Position numbers and translations under genes: made by a program | In this document: piece by piece, positions 8,980 to 17,620 of the stretch | How the letters are laid out: the number at the start of each line of letters is the position of its first letter | How positions within the stretch are numbered: the first letter of the stretch is position 1 | Notes under the pieces: model-generated | The model's input: only the letters and a program-made list of their open reading frames with translations | Databases searched by the model: none | What the model was told of the DNA's origin: nothing | Origin: an uncultured Chitinophagaceae bacterium | GTDB taxonomy: Bacteria; Bacteroidota; Bacteroidia; Chitinophagales; Chitinophagaceae | DNA: 64,000 bases | Direction: 5' to 3' | Assembly: GCA_903895845.1 (NCBI GenBank) | Contig: CAITVK010000121.1 | Span: 1 to 64,000 of the forward strand

Positions 8980-9168
8980 TTAGAACCAAGTAAGGGAACG
9001 TTAGAACCAAGCAAGGGAGTGATAGAACCAAGCAAGGGAGCGACAGAACCAAGCAAGGGAGCGCTAGAACCAAGCAAGGAAACGACAGAACCAAGCAAGG
9101 GAACGCTAGAACCAAGCAAGGGAGCGACAGAACCAAGCAAGGGAATGACAGAACCAAGCAAGGGAATG
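8980..9168 (+). repeat. Array A: nine 21-bp tandem repeats upstream of the 9275 ORF
   Basis: Nine consecutive 21-bp units. The constant core AGAACCAAGCAAGGGA (one C/T and one G/A change in two units) alternates with a variable 5-nt linker (for example ACGTT, GTGAT, GCGAC, GCGCT). There are no indels. The array ends 106 bp before the ATG of the linked ORF. The 21-bp period leaves frames open, so an EPSKGAT-repeat ORF (8950-9255) arises, but similar arrays elsewhere have a 20-bp period and cannot be coding. Confidence 0.9.
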
Positions 9169-9274
9169 GGCTTTTTAAACAAGAAAAAATGCCCGAAAGG
9201 CTTTATCATAAAGGGTTTCAGTGGTTTTGGCTACAATGGGCAAAACCGATTATAAACAATTAAATTAATTAATA

Positions 9275-9928
9275 ATGGCACATTTTCCAGATAAGGAAGC
9301 AACATTAAACACCTACTTCAATGTGGTGGTTGCTTATATCTTGCTCAATTTTACAAGGTTGTTGATAAGTGTTCCCAACAAGGCAACGGCAGTAACCTGT
9401 TTGTCTAATTGGAATACCGATTATCCATTGGCTACCACAGCCGCCACCAAAACCGTTACGGCGGTGGCAAATAAGGATATAGATGCGGGTAAGATGAAGG
9501 ATATTCTGAGAATTATTTATGGGGATTTTCCCGACAGCGTGTTGACCCAAACCGATAGGAACACGTTTAACATTCCTGAAAAAGGCGGTGCACACCCACA
9601 CGTACCAATGGGTACTACCACACCAATTGGAAAGGTGGACGGCGGTGCAAGGTTGCACCACGTAATTACCCTTTCAGACAGTGTATCGGGCAAGCACGCC
9701 CACCCACACGGCACAAGTGGCTGTGAAGTTTGGCAAAAAATAGGGGGTACAACCCCTGTTTCTGCGAGCGAGTTAACCTATATTGGTGCAACGGGCAATG
9801 CAGTATTTGCCACCGATTTTCCTGGCACAGATGCAGGATTGATGGTGTATTATTGGATGCGTTGGGTAAACAGCCGCAACGAAAAGGGCAACTGGAGCCC
9901 AGTATTTTCGGCTAATGTGCAAGGGTAG
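9275..9928 (+). CDS. Array-linked ORF A: orphan protein with FN3-like C-terminus
   Basis: 217 residues, no signal peptide. Residues 1-100 are predicted mostly helical (an N-terminal hydrophobic helix around YFNVVVAYILLNFTRLLI). Residues about 105-217 are beta-rich with two His-rich clusters (GGAHPHVPMG, GKHAHPHGTSG). The end, YYWMRWVNSRNEKGNWSPVF, is typical of a fibronectin-III-like strand pair. By eye it aligns with the 49726 protein: W-containing segment, T-V-T-A-V-A-N-K-D versus T-A-T-V-N-R-D, LTQTDR versus ISAADK, and KGNWSPVFSA versus GYGPWGAYFSA. The gene follows array A and is followed by a strong terminator, forming a self-contained cassette. Function unknown. Confidence 0.8.
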   Translation: MAHFPDKEATLNTYFNVVVAYILLNFTRLLISVPNKATAVTCLSNWNTDYPLATTAATKTVTAVANKDIDAGKMKDILRIIYGDFPDSVLTQTDRNTFNIPEKGGAHPHVPMGTTTPIGKVDGGARLHHVITLSDSVSGKHAHPHGTSGCEVWQKIGGTTPVSASELTYIGATGNAVFATDFPGTDAGLMVYYWMRWVNSRNEKGNWSPVFSANVQG

Positions 9929-9987
9929 GAACTTAGTTATGAGATATGAGTGTTGAATGATGAGTTGAGGAAGGGAAAGTGTAAAAG

Positions 9988-10034
9988 AGGTTGAAAGTTG
10001 AAGGTTGAAGAACCGAAGGCTTTCGACCTTTTTT
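9988..10034 (+). terminator. Rho-independent terminator of the 9275 ORF
   Basis: Stem AGGTTGAAAG/CTTTCGACCT (one G-T wobble) followed directly by six Ts on the plus strand, about 60 bp after the stop codon. Confidence 0.7.
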
Positions 10035-10065
10035 AGTTAATATGCCATTAGTTTTAAAAACCCAA

Positions 10066-10073
10066 TATATTTG
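10066..10073 (+). promoter_or_regulatory. Candidate -7 box of the ATPase/nuclease operon (TATATTTG)
   Basis: Exact TAnnTTTG match, 175 nt upstream of the ATPase ATG. The -33 region is not convincing. A 14-codon micro-ORF (ATG at 10097) sits between box and gene; I cannot say whether it is translated. Confidence 0.35.
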
Positions 10074-10248
10074 AACAATAATTTATTCAAATGCAATGAA
10101 AAAAGACAAGCTGAAAAATGGTATTTATCAAGACCATTAAATTATGATTAGCAAATATTTAGAATCTATCCAATTCATCCACAATAACATCAATGCTAAT
10201 CAAAAAAGTATTATCTAACTTCAGAGTAATTATAACAAAGTATTAGAA

Positions 10249-11640
10249 ATGAAAATTAACATAAAAGAATTAGGGGCGATAAAGGAAGGGACAATTGATT
10301 TATCAAAAAAATTAAATGTTTTTTGTGGACCGAATGGAACAGGGAAGACTTATGTAGCTTATGTTATTTATGCTTTGATGAAAGCAGGAATACATTTTGG
10401 TAGAAATGATAAATTAGCAACAGAACTAATTGACAAAAAGCAGTTAATATTTGAGATAGATTATGCTCTACTCTACAAATATCGCTCTGATTTACAAGCA
10501 AACCTAAAGTCAGAATATGATACACTTTTTGGTATTGGAAAAGAACTTGCAAGTCATTATTTTGAAAATACAGTTGTATCATTTGCTGAAACAGAAACAG
10601 AATTACGCGATGAGTTTTACTGGTATAGTTTTAAGAAACAGATTATCATTGGCAATATTGAAATACAGGTAGTTAAGGAAACCTGCAACAACTATTTGGA
10701 TTTGACCTTAACTGACAAAACAATATCTACAAAGGATATTGAATACTTAGGTTTTGTTTTACAAACTCTTTTACTATCCCTGTGCGCTACTTATCCCATC
10801 GGCTCTACCTATATTCTTCCTGTAGAAAGGAACTCTATTTTTACTTTTAGCAAGGAGTTGTCAATCAGAAAGCAAGAAGCCTTTGACCATTTCAATGCTC
10901 TGACTAACAAGGAACAGAAGGTAGACAAATTTGACTTATTCTTTAAGAAAAACACAAGATACCCATTACCAATAAAAGATGGATTATTGATAGCAGACGA
11001 CCTTTCTGAGATAAAGAAAAAAAATAGTGAATTTTATGAATTTGCTACAGAACTTGAAAATGAGCTGCTTCATGGCAAGGTTCAGATAACTAGTGAAGGG
11101 GAGTTGCAATTTAAGTCTGACAAAGCCCCTAAAAAATTGTTACCTATTCACATGACAGCCTCTATCATTAAGTCTTTGTCTAGTTTAGTTGTTTATTTAA
11201 AACATATTGCTTCCAAGAACGACTTGATAATTATAGATGAACCTGAAATAAATCTTCACCCAGATAATCAAATACTTTTAGTGAGGCTTTTTGCAAGACT
11301 CATAAACAAGGGTTTCAGGTTATTAATTAGTACCCACAGTGATTATGTAGTGAGAGAACTGAATAACATTATTATGTTATCCTCGGATAAACAAGAGGTT
11401 AATTCTCTGAGAGAAAAGTTTGGATATAAAACTGAGGAATCAATTAGTAAAGACGATATAGCTGTTTACTATTTTAATTATCCTTCTAAAGGAAGAAATA
11501 TCAAGCAGGTAAATATTGAAATTATAGAAATCGATGATAGTGGATTTGAAATACCATCTGTAGATGCAACAATTGATGCTCAAAATAACGTGTCTGAAGA
11601 ATTGTTTTATGCATTAAAATACAATAAATCAAATGAGTAA
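10249..11640 (+). CDS. OLD/RecF-like AAA (ABC-type) ATPase, candidate defence ATPase
   Basis: 463 residues. Walker A GPNGTGKT is at 27-34, directly after a short N-terminal beta strand (KLNVFC). An insertion-rich middle follows, then Walker B LIIIDEPEINLHP (Asp330-Glu331) and the H-loop STHSDYVV (His363). This is the AAA15/AAA21-like layout of ATPases paired with effector nucleases in anti-phage systems. The downstream gene overlaps by 8 bp, so the two are translationally coupled. The region looks more A/T-rich than the flanking metabolic genes and sits beside mobile repeats and a toxin-antitoxin remnant, which suggests lateral transfer. It has no C-terminal Toprim domain, so it is not a one-gene OLD nuclease. 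Confidence 0.85.
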   Translation: MKINIKELGAIKEGTIDLSKKLNVFCGPNGTGKTYVAYVIYALMKAGIHFGRNDKLATELIDKKQLIFEIDYALLYKYRSDLQANLKSEYDTLFGIGKELASHYFENTVVSFAETETELRDEFYWYSFKKQIIIGNIEIQVVKETCNNYLDLTLTDKTISTKDIEYLGFVLQTLLLSLCATYPIGSTYILPVERNSIFTFSKELSIRKQEAFDHFNALTNKEQKVDKFDLFFKKNTRYPLPIKDGLLIADDLSEIKKKNSEFYEFATELENELLHGKVQITSEGELQFKSDKAPKKLLPIHMTASIIKSLSSLVVYLKHIASKNDLIIIDEPEINLHPDNQILLVRLFARLINKGFRLLISTHSDYVVRELNNIIMLSSDKQEVNSLREKFGYKTEESISKDDIAVYYFNYPSKGRNIKQVNIEIIEIDDSGFEIPSVDATIDAQNNVSEELFYALKYNKSNE

Positions 11641-12154
11641 ATTATCCATTATCGAATCAATTTTACACGAGAAATTTAAAGTTTCAAATCAAACATGTCT
11701 AACAGAGAATGATAAAGACCAAAAAGGGAAAGTATTCACTTCTTCATATAAGATTGTAAAAGGGAATAATCATAAATATGGTCTATACCGTTATAGTTCA
11801 GATGCTTTTCCATATTTTAGTGATATTACTGACTTAAAAAAAATGTGTGACTATATTCTTTTCTTAGAAGAAGGGAAATATTTACACGTTCTAATATTTG
11901 AACTAAAAAAAGGAAATGACTCTGCTAGAAAACAGTTAAAGGCTGCTAAAGTATTTGTTGAATACATCGTAGAAAGTGCTAAACGAACAGGCAAACTTAT
12001 TGATGATCTTATTACAATTAAAATGATTCGGGTTAGTGAAGTAAGAATTCATAAACTAAAGAAAAGAGTGCAAAAGGAAGCAAATGCAATAAACTACATT
12101 GATGATTATTGTGATTATCCATACCCAGCAATTTATCTAGAAAGACTAACATAA
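11633..12154 (+). CDS. Putative PD-(D/E)xK nuclease partner of the ATPase
   Basis: 173 residues; the start overlaps the ATPase stop by 8 bp. The core MCDYILFLEEG...LIFELKKGNDSARKQLKAA fits the restriction-endonuclease fold: Asp73, then Glu90-x-Lys92 at the end of a beta strand, then a helix with Gln101. That is the D-x(n)-ExK plus downstream Q pattern of PD-(D/E)xK nucleases. I infer that ATPase sensing or translocation controls cleavage by this protein, as in other ATPase-nuclease defence pairs. I cannot match it to a named system (Septu uses HNH, PARIS uses Toprim/DUF4435, Gabija uses OLD plus helicase). Confidence 0.65.
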   Translation: MSKLSIIESILHEKFKVSNQTCLTENDKDQKGKVFTSSYKIVKGNNHKYGLYRYSSDAFPYFSDITDLKKMCDYILFLEEGKYLHVLIFELKKGNDSARKQLKAAKVFVEYIVESAKRTGKLIDDLITIKMIRVSEVRIHKLKKRVQKEANAINYIDDYCDYPYPAIYLERLT

Positions 12155-12170
12155 TTTACTAGCATCATTT

Positions 12171-12357
12171 CCCTGCTAGTCCACGTCACTCGCTATAATC
12201 TACAAGGGCTGGCGCATCGCTTGTAGCGTGTGCATTCGCTAAGGTCTTATTTTTATAAGCCGCAACTCGTGCGTAGTCTCTAACCCGTCCATAGCCGTTA
12301 CTTGTTTTTGAATAGTTGCGTGGTAAAGGAAGGCTTCGCTTGAAGCGAAACTTTCCT
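12171..12357 (+). repeat. 187-bp dispersed repeat, copy 1 (MITE-like)
   Basis: Begins CCCTGCTAGTCC and ends GAAACTTTCCT. Almost identical (a handful of substitutions, one single-base indel) to 12650-12835 in the same orientation. It holds internal hairpins, including GGCGCATCGCTTGTAGCG and the terminal GGAAGGCTTCGCTTGAAGCG. No ORF of its own. The sharp borders at two unrelated flanks indicate a mobile or copied element, but no clear target duplication is visible. Confidence 0.8.
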
Positions 12358-12412
12358 AATAATTTATGTTCCTACTACTATTGGTATAACTTACTTTTAC
12401 AAAAATAATTTT

Positions 12413-12583
12413 ATGGAAAGGGTTACCATCGATAAAAAGAAATATGTAATTGTTGAAGAACAAAAGTTCGAGCAATTGCAACAAATAGCAGCCGCCAAAA
12501 CTACCCCACAAAAGAAATTAACACTAACCGAAGGCAAAGCACATGCTTATCAATTAATTGAGGCATGGGCAAAAGGAAAGTGA
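12413..12583 (+). CDS. Small antitoxin-like protein
   Basis: 56 residues (MERVTIDKKKYVIVEEQKFE...IEAWAKGK). A short N-terminal beta strand, a V-E-E-x-x-F-E-x-L pattern and a helical C-terminus match small prevent-host-death/antitoxin-type proteins that precede a ParE/RelE toxin. It overlaps the start of the next frame (12565) by 19 bp, the usual coupling of toxin-antitoxin pairs. The element copy on its left borders its promoter region, so expression may be altered. The assignment is from gene order and size. Confidence 0.6.
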   Translation: MERVTIDKKKYVIVEEQKFEQLQQIAAAKTTPQKKLTLTEGKAHAYQLIEAWAKGK

Positions 12584-12705
12584 GCATCCTGAAAGAGGCA
12601 GCCACTTCTGTTGCCGAAATCTCTTATTTTATAGAAGGAAAGGGAATGCCCCTGCTAGTCCTCGTCACTCGCTATAATCTACAAGGGCTGGCGCATCGCT
12701 TGTAG
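12565..12705 (+). pseudogene. ParE/RelE-family toxin, truncated by repeat insertion
   Basis: The first 28-29 codons (MGKRKVSILKEAATSVAEIS, then YFIEGKGMP) read like the N-terminal strand and helix of ParE-type toxins. At 12650 the 187-bp repeat begins and the frame runs into it (LLVLVTRYNLQGLAHRL) before a stop at 12703-12705. The rest of the toxin is absent on the far side of the repeat. The toxin is therefore almost certainly inactive, leaving an orphan antitoxin. Confidence 0.65.
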
Positions 12706-12835
12706 CGTGTGCCTTCGCTAAGGTCTTATTTTATAAGCCGCAACTCGTGCGTGGTCTCTAACCCGTCCATATCCATTACTTGTTTTTGAATAGTTGGGTG
12801 GTAAAGGAAGGCTTCGATTGGAGCGGAACTTTCCT
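12650..12835 (+). repeat. 186-bp dispersed repeat, copy 2, interrupting the toxin
   Basis: Second copy of the element at 12171, same orientation, 479 bp downstream. Its left border falls inside the toxin frame. The terminal hairpin has diverged (GGCTTCGATTGGAGCGG). A fragment of the same terminal hairpin, but with a perfect stem, recurs at 50259-50291. Confidence 0.8.
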
Positions 12836-12883
12836 CATCAAAGCGCAGCTACTACCTAGGGTGTCTTCACTTTTAACTTAAAC

Positions 12884-15268
12884 TCAATTTACTTGAGACG
12901 TTATTATCTCTGATTTATTATCAATGAAAACCTTCACCTTTCTAGGATACTTTGATACTATCTTGTAAGCAACCAATTTTCCTTTTGCCCACTTAATATC
13001 TACTGTAAATCCTCCTCTAGCCTTCAATCCCTTCACTTCGCCATTTTGCCAAGCATCAGGAAGTGCAGGCAATAGCGTAATCTCCTCCTCGGTAGATTGC
13101 AATAACATTTCTGCAACGGCTGCCGTGCCGCCAAAGTTGCCATCTATCTGAAACGGAGGGCAAGCATCTAACAGATTGGGGTAAGTGCCACCGGGACCAC
13201 TATAAATAATGGTATCGCCAATTGGTGGCAGGTAGCGCAGCAATTCTCTGTACATTTTATAAGCATGGTTACCGTCTTTCAATCTTGCCCAAAGGTTAAT
13301 GCGCCAACCCTTGCTCCAACCTGTTGTTTCATCGCCTTTTAACTCTAAAGTTCTTTTACAAGCATTGGCTAGTTCAGGCGTTTTCTCCAGACTGATATGC
13401 TCTCCAGGAAACAACCCAATCAGGTGCGATTGGTGACGATGTTTAGGTTCTGGATCTTTCCAATCGTAATACCATTCTTGCAATTTACCTTCTGCCCCAA
13501 TCTGATAAGGGTGCAGGTTATCCAATTTATTTTGCAGTGCAGCTACAAAATCAGCATCCACCTTCAACACTTTAGCAGCTTTAATCGTCTTGATGAAACA
13601 TTCTCTTACAATTGCTAAATCGGCAGTGCCTCCATACAACACCGACCCATTATAGCCTGCATCAGTATAAAAAGAGTTTTCTGGCGAGGTTGAGGGCGAG
13701 GTAATATAATTGCCTTTTTTATCCTTCACCAGAAAGTCCATACAAAACTGAGCAGCCCCTTTTAGTATGGGATAGCCCTTTTGTTTTAGATACGCTGTAT
13801 CCTGCGAGAAGGAAAAGTGTTCCCAGATATGTGTACTCAACCAGGCACCACCCATAGAGAAGTTACTCCATCTAGGTCTGCCCTTACCCTCTCCTACTGG
13901 GTTGCTCATTGCCCATATATCCGAGTTATGCCCACAACACCATCCACCGCAGTTATAGAAATTACGCGCATTGGCTGCGCCTGTTTTAGAAATGTTTTCT
14001 ATTTGTCCCAATAAAGACAAATGCAATTCAGAGAGATTGGTCGTTTCCGAAGGCCAATAGTTCTCTTGCGCATTTATGTTAGTGGTATAATTACATTGCC
14101 AAGGCGGACGAACATAATAGCTCCAGATACCTTGCAAATTGGCGGGTATATTGGGCGTTCGGGAACTACTGATAAGCAAGTACCTGCCAAAATTAAAGTA
14201 TAGAGCCTCCAATGCTTTGTCCGCAGTACCTGTTGCATACTGTTGCAATCTAGTATCTGTAGGAAGTGCTCTATCAGTTTTAGACCAGTCAAGTTGCAGA
14301 TTCACCCTTGCAAACAAACGTCTGTAATCAGCAATATGTGCTCGCTTTATAGCATCGTAAGATTTAGTCATTGCCTTTTGAATGATACTTTCTGCGATGA
14401 GCTTGTATGGTTTTCCTTGCTTTACGGGGTCTTTATCAAACCCATTAAAACTGGTAGCCAAGGACACATAGATAACCGCCTCTGTAGCTCCCGTTATTTG
14501 GATGGAAGAATCGCCCACTACTTGTTTGCCATCAGTGGTTTTTACCGCAATGTTTGTCCCGAAGTGAATCCCTCTGTTAGCATCATAAAATATCTTTCCT
14601 ATTGTTCCTCTTGCAGAAGCGTCTTGCCTGTACGGTGCATATCCAACGGCTTTGATACCGTTATTACTCTTTTCAAAGGCATAATGTAACACACTATTAA
14701 AACCCAAACCAAAGCTTAGTGCGCCTTTTTTATTTGCTTTTAGCTTGATAACAATCACCTTATCAGGATTAGAAACTAAGTATTCCCTTTCATAATTCAC
14801 TCCATTGACTGTGTAATGTACCTTAGCAATAGAACTATCTAAATTAAGGTCACGATAATAATTAGTTACTGCTGTATCATGATTCATTTGCAGGTAAAGC
14901 GTGCCTAATGCCATATATGCCTGACTATAATGTCCTTGCAGCTTTTGGATTAAAGTATCAGCCGCTCGATAATCTTCCCTAGCCAAAGCTTCCCTCACAG
15001 CGGGAAGATTTAGGTAGTAGTCTTTATAAGTCGTATCACTTACAGGTTCCCCTGACCAAAGTGTAGCATCATTCAGATAAACTTTTTCTTTTGTAATGCC
15101 TCCAAATACGGTAGCCCCTTGTGTGCCATTGCCCAAGAGAAGACTTTCATTAAAAAAGCGTGCTGGTTTATCAAACCATAGTACTTTATCAGGTGATTGT
15201 GCAGTTGCCAACGTTACTAAAAAGGCTGCCCCAAAAGTGAATAGTAGTTTACGCTTATTATGTTTCAT
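12884..15268 (-). CDS. GH95 family alpha-L-fucosidase, secreted
   Basis: 794 residues with a Sec signal peptide ending ...VTLATAQ. The N-terminal beta domain shows the GH95 hallmark [19 protein letters not shown] and [12 protein letters not shown]. The (alpha/alpha)6 catalytic part includes [57 protein letters not shown] and [22 protein letters not shown]95 enzymes are inverting alpha-1,2-L-fucosidases; some act on L-galactose. It is last in a minus-strand run, 6 bp after the preceding stop, so it belongs to the same transcript as the two upstream genes. It points to a fucosylated or L-galactosylated polysaccharide. Confidence 0.93.
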   Translation of the reverse strand: MKHNKRKLLFTFGAAFLVTLATAQSPDKVLWFDKPARFFNESLLLGNGTQGATVFGGITKEKVYLNDATLWSGEPVSDTTYKDYYLNLPAVREALAREDYRAADTLIQKLQGHYSQAYMALGTLYLQMNHDTAVTNYYRDLNLDSSIAKVHYTVNGVNYEREYLVSNPDKVIVIKLKANKKGALSFGLGFNSVLHYAFEKSNNGIKAVGYAPYRQDASARGTIGKIFYDANRGIHFGTNIAVKTTDGKQVVGDSSIQITGATEAVIYVSLATSFNGFDKDPVKQGKPYKLIAESIIQKAMTKSYDAIKRAHIADYRRLFARVNLQLDWSKTDRALPTDTRLQQYATGTADKALEALYFNFGRYLLISSSRTPNIPANLQGIWSYYVRPPWQCNYTTNINAQENYWPSETTNLSELHLSLLGQIENISKTGAANARNFYNCGGWCCGHNSDIWAMSNPVGEGKGRPRWSNFSMGGAWLSTHIWEHFSFSQDTAYLKQKGYPILKGAAQFCMDFLVKDKKGNYITSPSTSPENSFYTDAGYNGSVLYGGTADLAIVRECFIKTIKAAKVLKVDADFVAALQNKLDNLHPYQIGAEGKLQEWYYDWKDPEPKHRHQSHLIGLFPGEHISLEKTPELANACKRTLELKGDETTGWSKGWRINLWARLKDGNHAYKMYRELLRYLPPIGDTIIYSGPGGTYPNLLDACPPFQIDGNFGGTAAVAEMLLQSTEEEITLLPALPDAWQNGEVKGLKARGGFTVDIKWAKGKLVAYKIVSKYPRKVKVFIDNKSEIITSQVN

Positions 15269-15274
15269 TTGTTA

Positions 15275-17608
15275 TTATTTTATTTCTTTAATCATATCTT
15301 GATAATTCTCCCAACCTGCTTCGTGGTCAGTGACATCATTGCTGAATACTACAATAATCGACTGACCAGCAGGTAAAAGATAAGTCTTTGGCGCAGGGAC
15401 AATAGGTTTCGCATTAGTAGCAGTTGATAAATGCACACTCGATTTAGTTCCTTTTAGATTTATGCTAGCTAAATTGATAGACGCATCAACGGTTGAATCA
15501 TTATAAAACAGGACATATCGTTTTGCATTTAAATCAACTTGAAAAGCAATAACTCCATTCTGAACTGGCAACTGCTTTACAATTGCATCACCCTTTGCCC
15601 AACTAGTTTTTATTTCTGTTATGAAATGATAGTTAGTTGATGAGGAATAATGATGCTCCACATTTTCTCCTACTCCATTTTCATCCTGCATCAGAATCTC
15701 TGTTATAGGAGCTTTCGGTAATCTGAAAGGTACTTCTATTGCCTTTAAAGTCTTGTAGTTATGGTCGTGAATCTTTACAATCAAATCACCATAGGCAAAT
15801 TCATTATTGCTTAACTCTTTAACCTTCTTCGGTGTTTCAGCCAAGCCTGTACCTCCAAAGATTAGATTAACTACTCCATCTACTTCATAAGCTACCGCCT
15901 GGTCTTTGAGAGGTTCAATACTCAATAACCCGATCACTCTATCGGAAAGTCCCAACCACAATTGTTTACCTTTCCAATCTACCACAGGCCCTTTTGTAGA
16001 GCTTCCAAACTGATGCAATTGATAACTTGCTGCCACTGAACTATAGTCTTTCCCCATTACCACCGCACTCTTCATATTGGAAGTAAGCCACGCATAAGCC
16101 CCTCTGTTAATGCTGCCATCTTTATTAATCACCTCCTTCTTTGTTCTGATTCGAGGATAAACACTCATCACAGAAGCGGATAACTTAAACTTACTATCTG
16201 TAGTCTGCAACCCCATGATAGTAGATAAGCCGGGCTCATTATCAGGAATATTTCTAACTGTAGCCGCATAATTAAACTGTCCATACCAAGCCCTCGGTCC
16301 ACAGATATTTCTGTCTATTGCCGTATAGTTTTGAGGAAGGGGCTTTGGGGTTACATCATTGCGATACCAATAGATATTGGGGCGTGCTTCCTGCCAGTTC
16401 TTTATGTCTGGCTTATCATTATCACTACCAAAATCCATCATCCACCGGAGGTAAGGATTGCCTGTAATACTCGCTATTGATTCTCCACCACAAGGGCGGG
16501 CAAAACTATTATTCCAGGTTTCTTTCCAGGAAGGGACTGTCCAGAATTCACCCAATCTACCACTAGAAACCGGGCCATACCACTCTGTTCTTTTTAGCAG
16601 TTCCAAACATTTTGCATCATCTGTAACCTCGTAGTAACGGGTTAGATAAGTTACGTCTGCATCATGGTAACTGTGCGATTCATTCTGATGATCTTTATAA
16701 GCAATTGCTCCATCGGGATAGATGTTCTTTGCCTGCACTTCCATCAAAAACTTCGACTTAGAAAGCAAAGTGTCATCCTTTAAAAACAACCCAAAGTTTA
16801 ATAACTCATAGGACAGGGCAATGTCAATATTGGCATAATCACCTAGTCTGTCCTTGGCTTTTCCATACATTATACCACCACCAATTTTCATGGCATCGTA
16901 TAGACATTCTTTTTGATGAGGCAACAATAAATTTGGAAACAAAGTAGCAAATTCACGCAGGGCGCAACTAGCAGGAGCAATGGCAAAATCATCAAATATC
17001 TGTTGACCAGCTTTTATATCTTTTCCATTCTGCATGGCATCTACATAAGCCAAATATCTACGCAAGAATCTTTTAAAAATCTCATCATCACCTTTTAGCG
17101 GACTTGAAGGATTAACCAATAACCATAACATCGCCTGCATTTTATTAGCAGTTGACCGAGCACCATAAGGGCCGTCTAAAGCTTTAAAGGCACTGTTTGT
17201 GGGCGTAGATTTTCCCCAAGGAACGTCGTCTTTTTTAAGCTCTTCTTTGATGCCCAACATTAAGCGGTTTATGTATGGATTACCATCTGTTACCTTGGGC
17301 ATTTTTAAGGCACTTATCAGAGATATATCCTTGGTTTGTGTTGTAAACTGGGAAGCGTCTTTGTTTATATTAGCTACAATATCCGCCAAAACTATGGAGG
17401 CTTCCTGAGGCAAGTTTGCCGCAACATCATTCTCTGCTTGTTCTATTGCTAATTCGAACACTACCTTCTTCCACTTTTCAGATTGATTACTTTCGGGTAA
17501 TGATACTACTTGTTTTTTCAACAAAGCAAGACTGTCACTATTTTTTATTGATGCATTGGCACTGCAAGTAATAAGCAATAGGGCAACCGCCAAGAATGAA
17601 CTCTTCAT
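15275..17608 (-). CDS. Secreted protein, possible polysaccharide lyase of toroid plus beta-sandwich type
   Basis: 777 residues with a Sec signal (ALLLITCSANA). I do not recognise the family with certainty. Residues about 25-400 look alpha-helical with the spacing of an (alpha/alpha) toroid. The conserved-looking NESHSYHDADVTYLTRYYEV and RPCGGESIASITGNPYLRW resemble substrate-site segments. Residues about 430-777 are beta-rich, as in PL8-like or heparinase-like lyases. The gene lies 12 bp downstream of the beta-helix gene and 6 bp upstream of GH95, a tight operon. A lyase or hydrolase acting on the same glycan is the natural inference. A non-catalytic binding protein cannot be excluded. Confidence 0.6.
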   Translation of the reverse strand: MKSSFLAVALLLITCSANASIKNSDSLALLKKQVVSLPESNQSEKWKKVVFELAIEQAENDVAANLPQEASIVLADIVANINKDASQFTTQTKDISLISALKMPKVTDGNPYINRLMLGIKEELKKDDVPWGKSTPTNSAFKALDGPYGARSTANKMQAMLWLLVNPSSPLKGDDEIFKRFLRRYLAYVDAMQNGKDIKAGQQIFDDFAIAPASCALREFATLFPNLLLPHQKECLYDAMKIGGGIMYGKAKDRLGDYANIDIALSYELLNFGLFLKDDTLLSKSKFLMEVQAKNIYPDGAIAYKDHQNESHSYHDADVTYLTRYYEVTDDAKCLELLKRTEWYGPVSSGRLGEFWTVPSWKETWNNSFARPCGGESIASITGNPYLRWMMDFGSDNDKPDIKNWQEARPNIYWYRNDVTPKPLPQNYTAIDRNICGPRAWYGQFNYAATVRNIPDNEPGLSTIMGLQTTDSKFKLSASVMSVYPRIRTKKEVINKDGSINRGAYAWLTSNMKSAVVMGKDYSSVAASYQLHQFGSSTKGPVVDWKGKQLWLGLSDRVIGLLSIEPLKDQAVAYEVDGVVNLIFGGTGLAETPKKVKELSNNEFAYGDLIVKIHDHNYKTLKAIEVPFRLPKAPITEILMQDENGVGENVEHHYSSSTNYHFITEIKTSWAKGDAIVKQLPVQNGVIAFQVDLNAKRYVLFYNDSTVDASINLASINLKGTKSSVHLSTATNAKPIVPAPKTYLLPAGQSIIVVFSNDVTDHEAGWENYQDMIKEIK

Positions 17609-17620
17609 GTGTATGTTTTA

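Noticed and set aside
8950..9255. 101-residue EPSKGAT-repeat ORF
   Set aside because: It is created by array A, whose 21-bp period keeps all frames open. Array B, in the same position relative to its ORF, has a 20-bp period and cannot be coding.
10249..12154. OLD nuclease or PARIS system
   Set aside because: The ATPase has no Toprim domain and the partner shows an ExK nuclease pattern rather than DUF4435.
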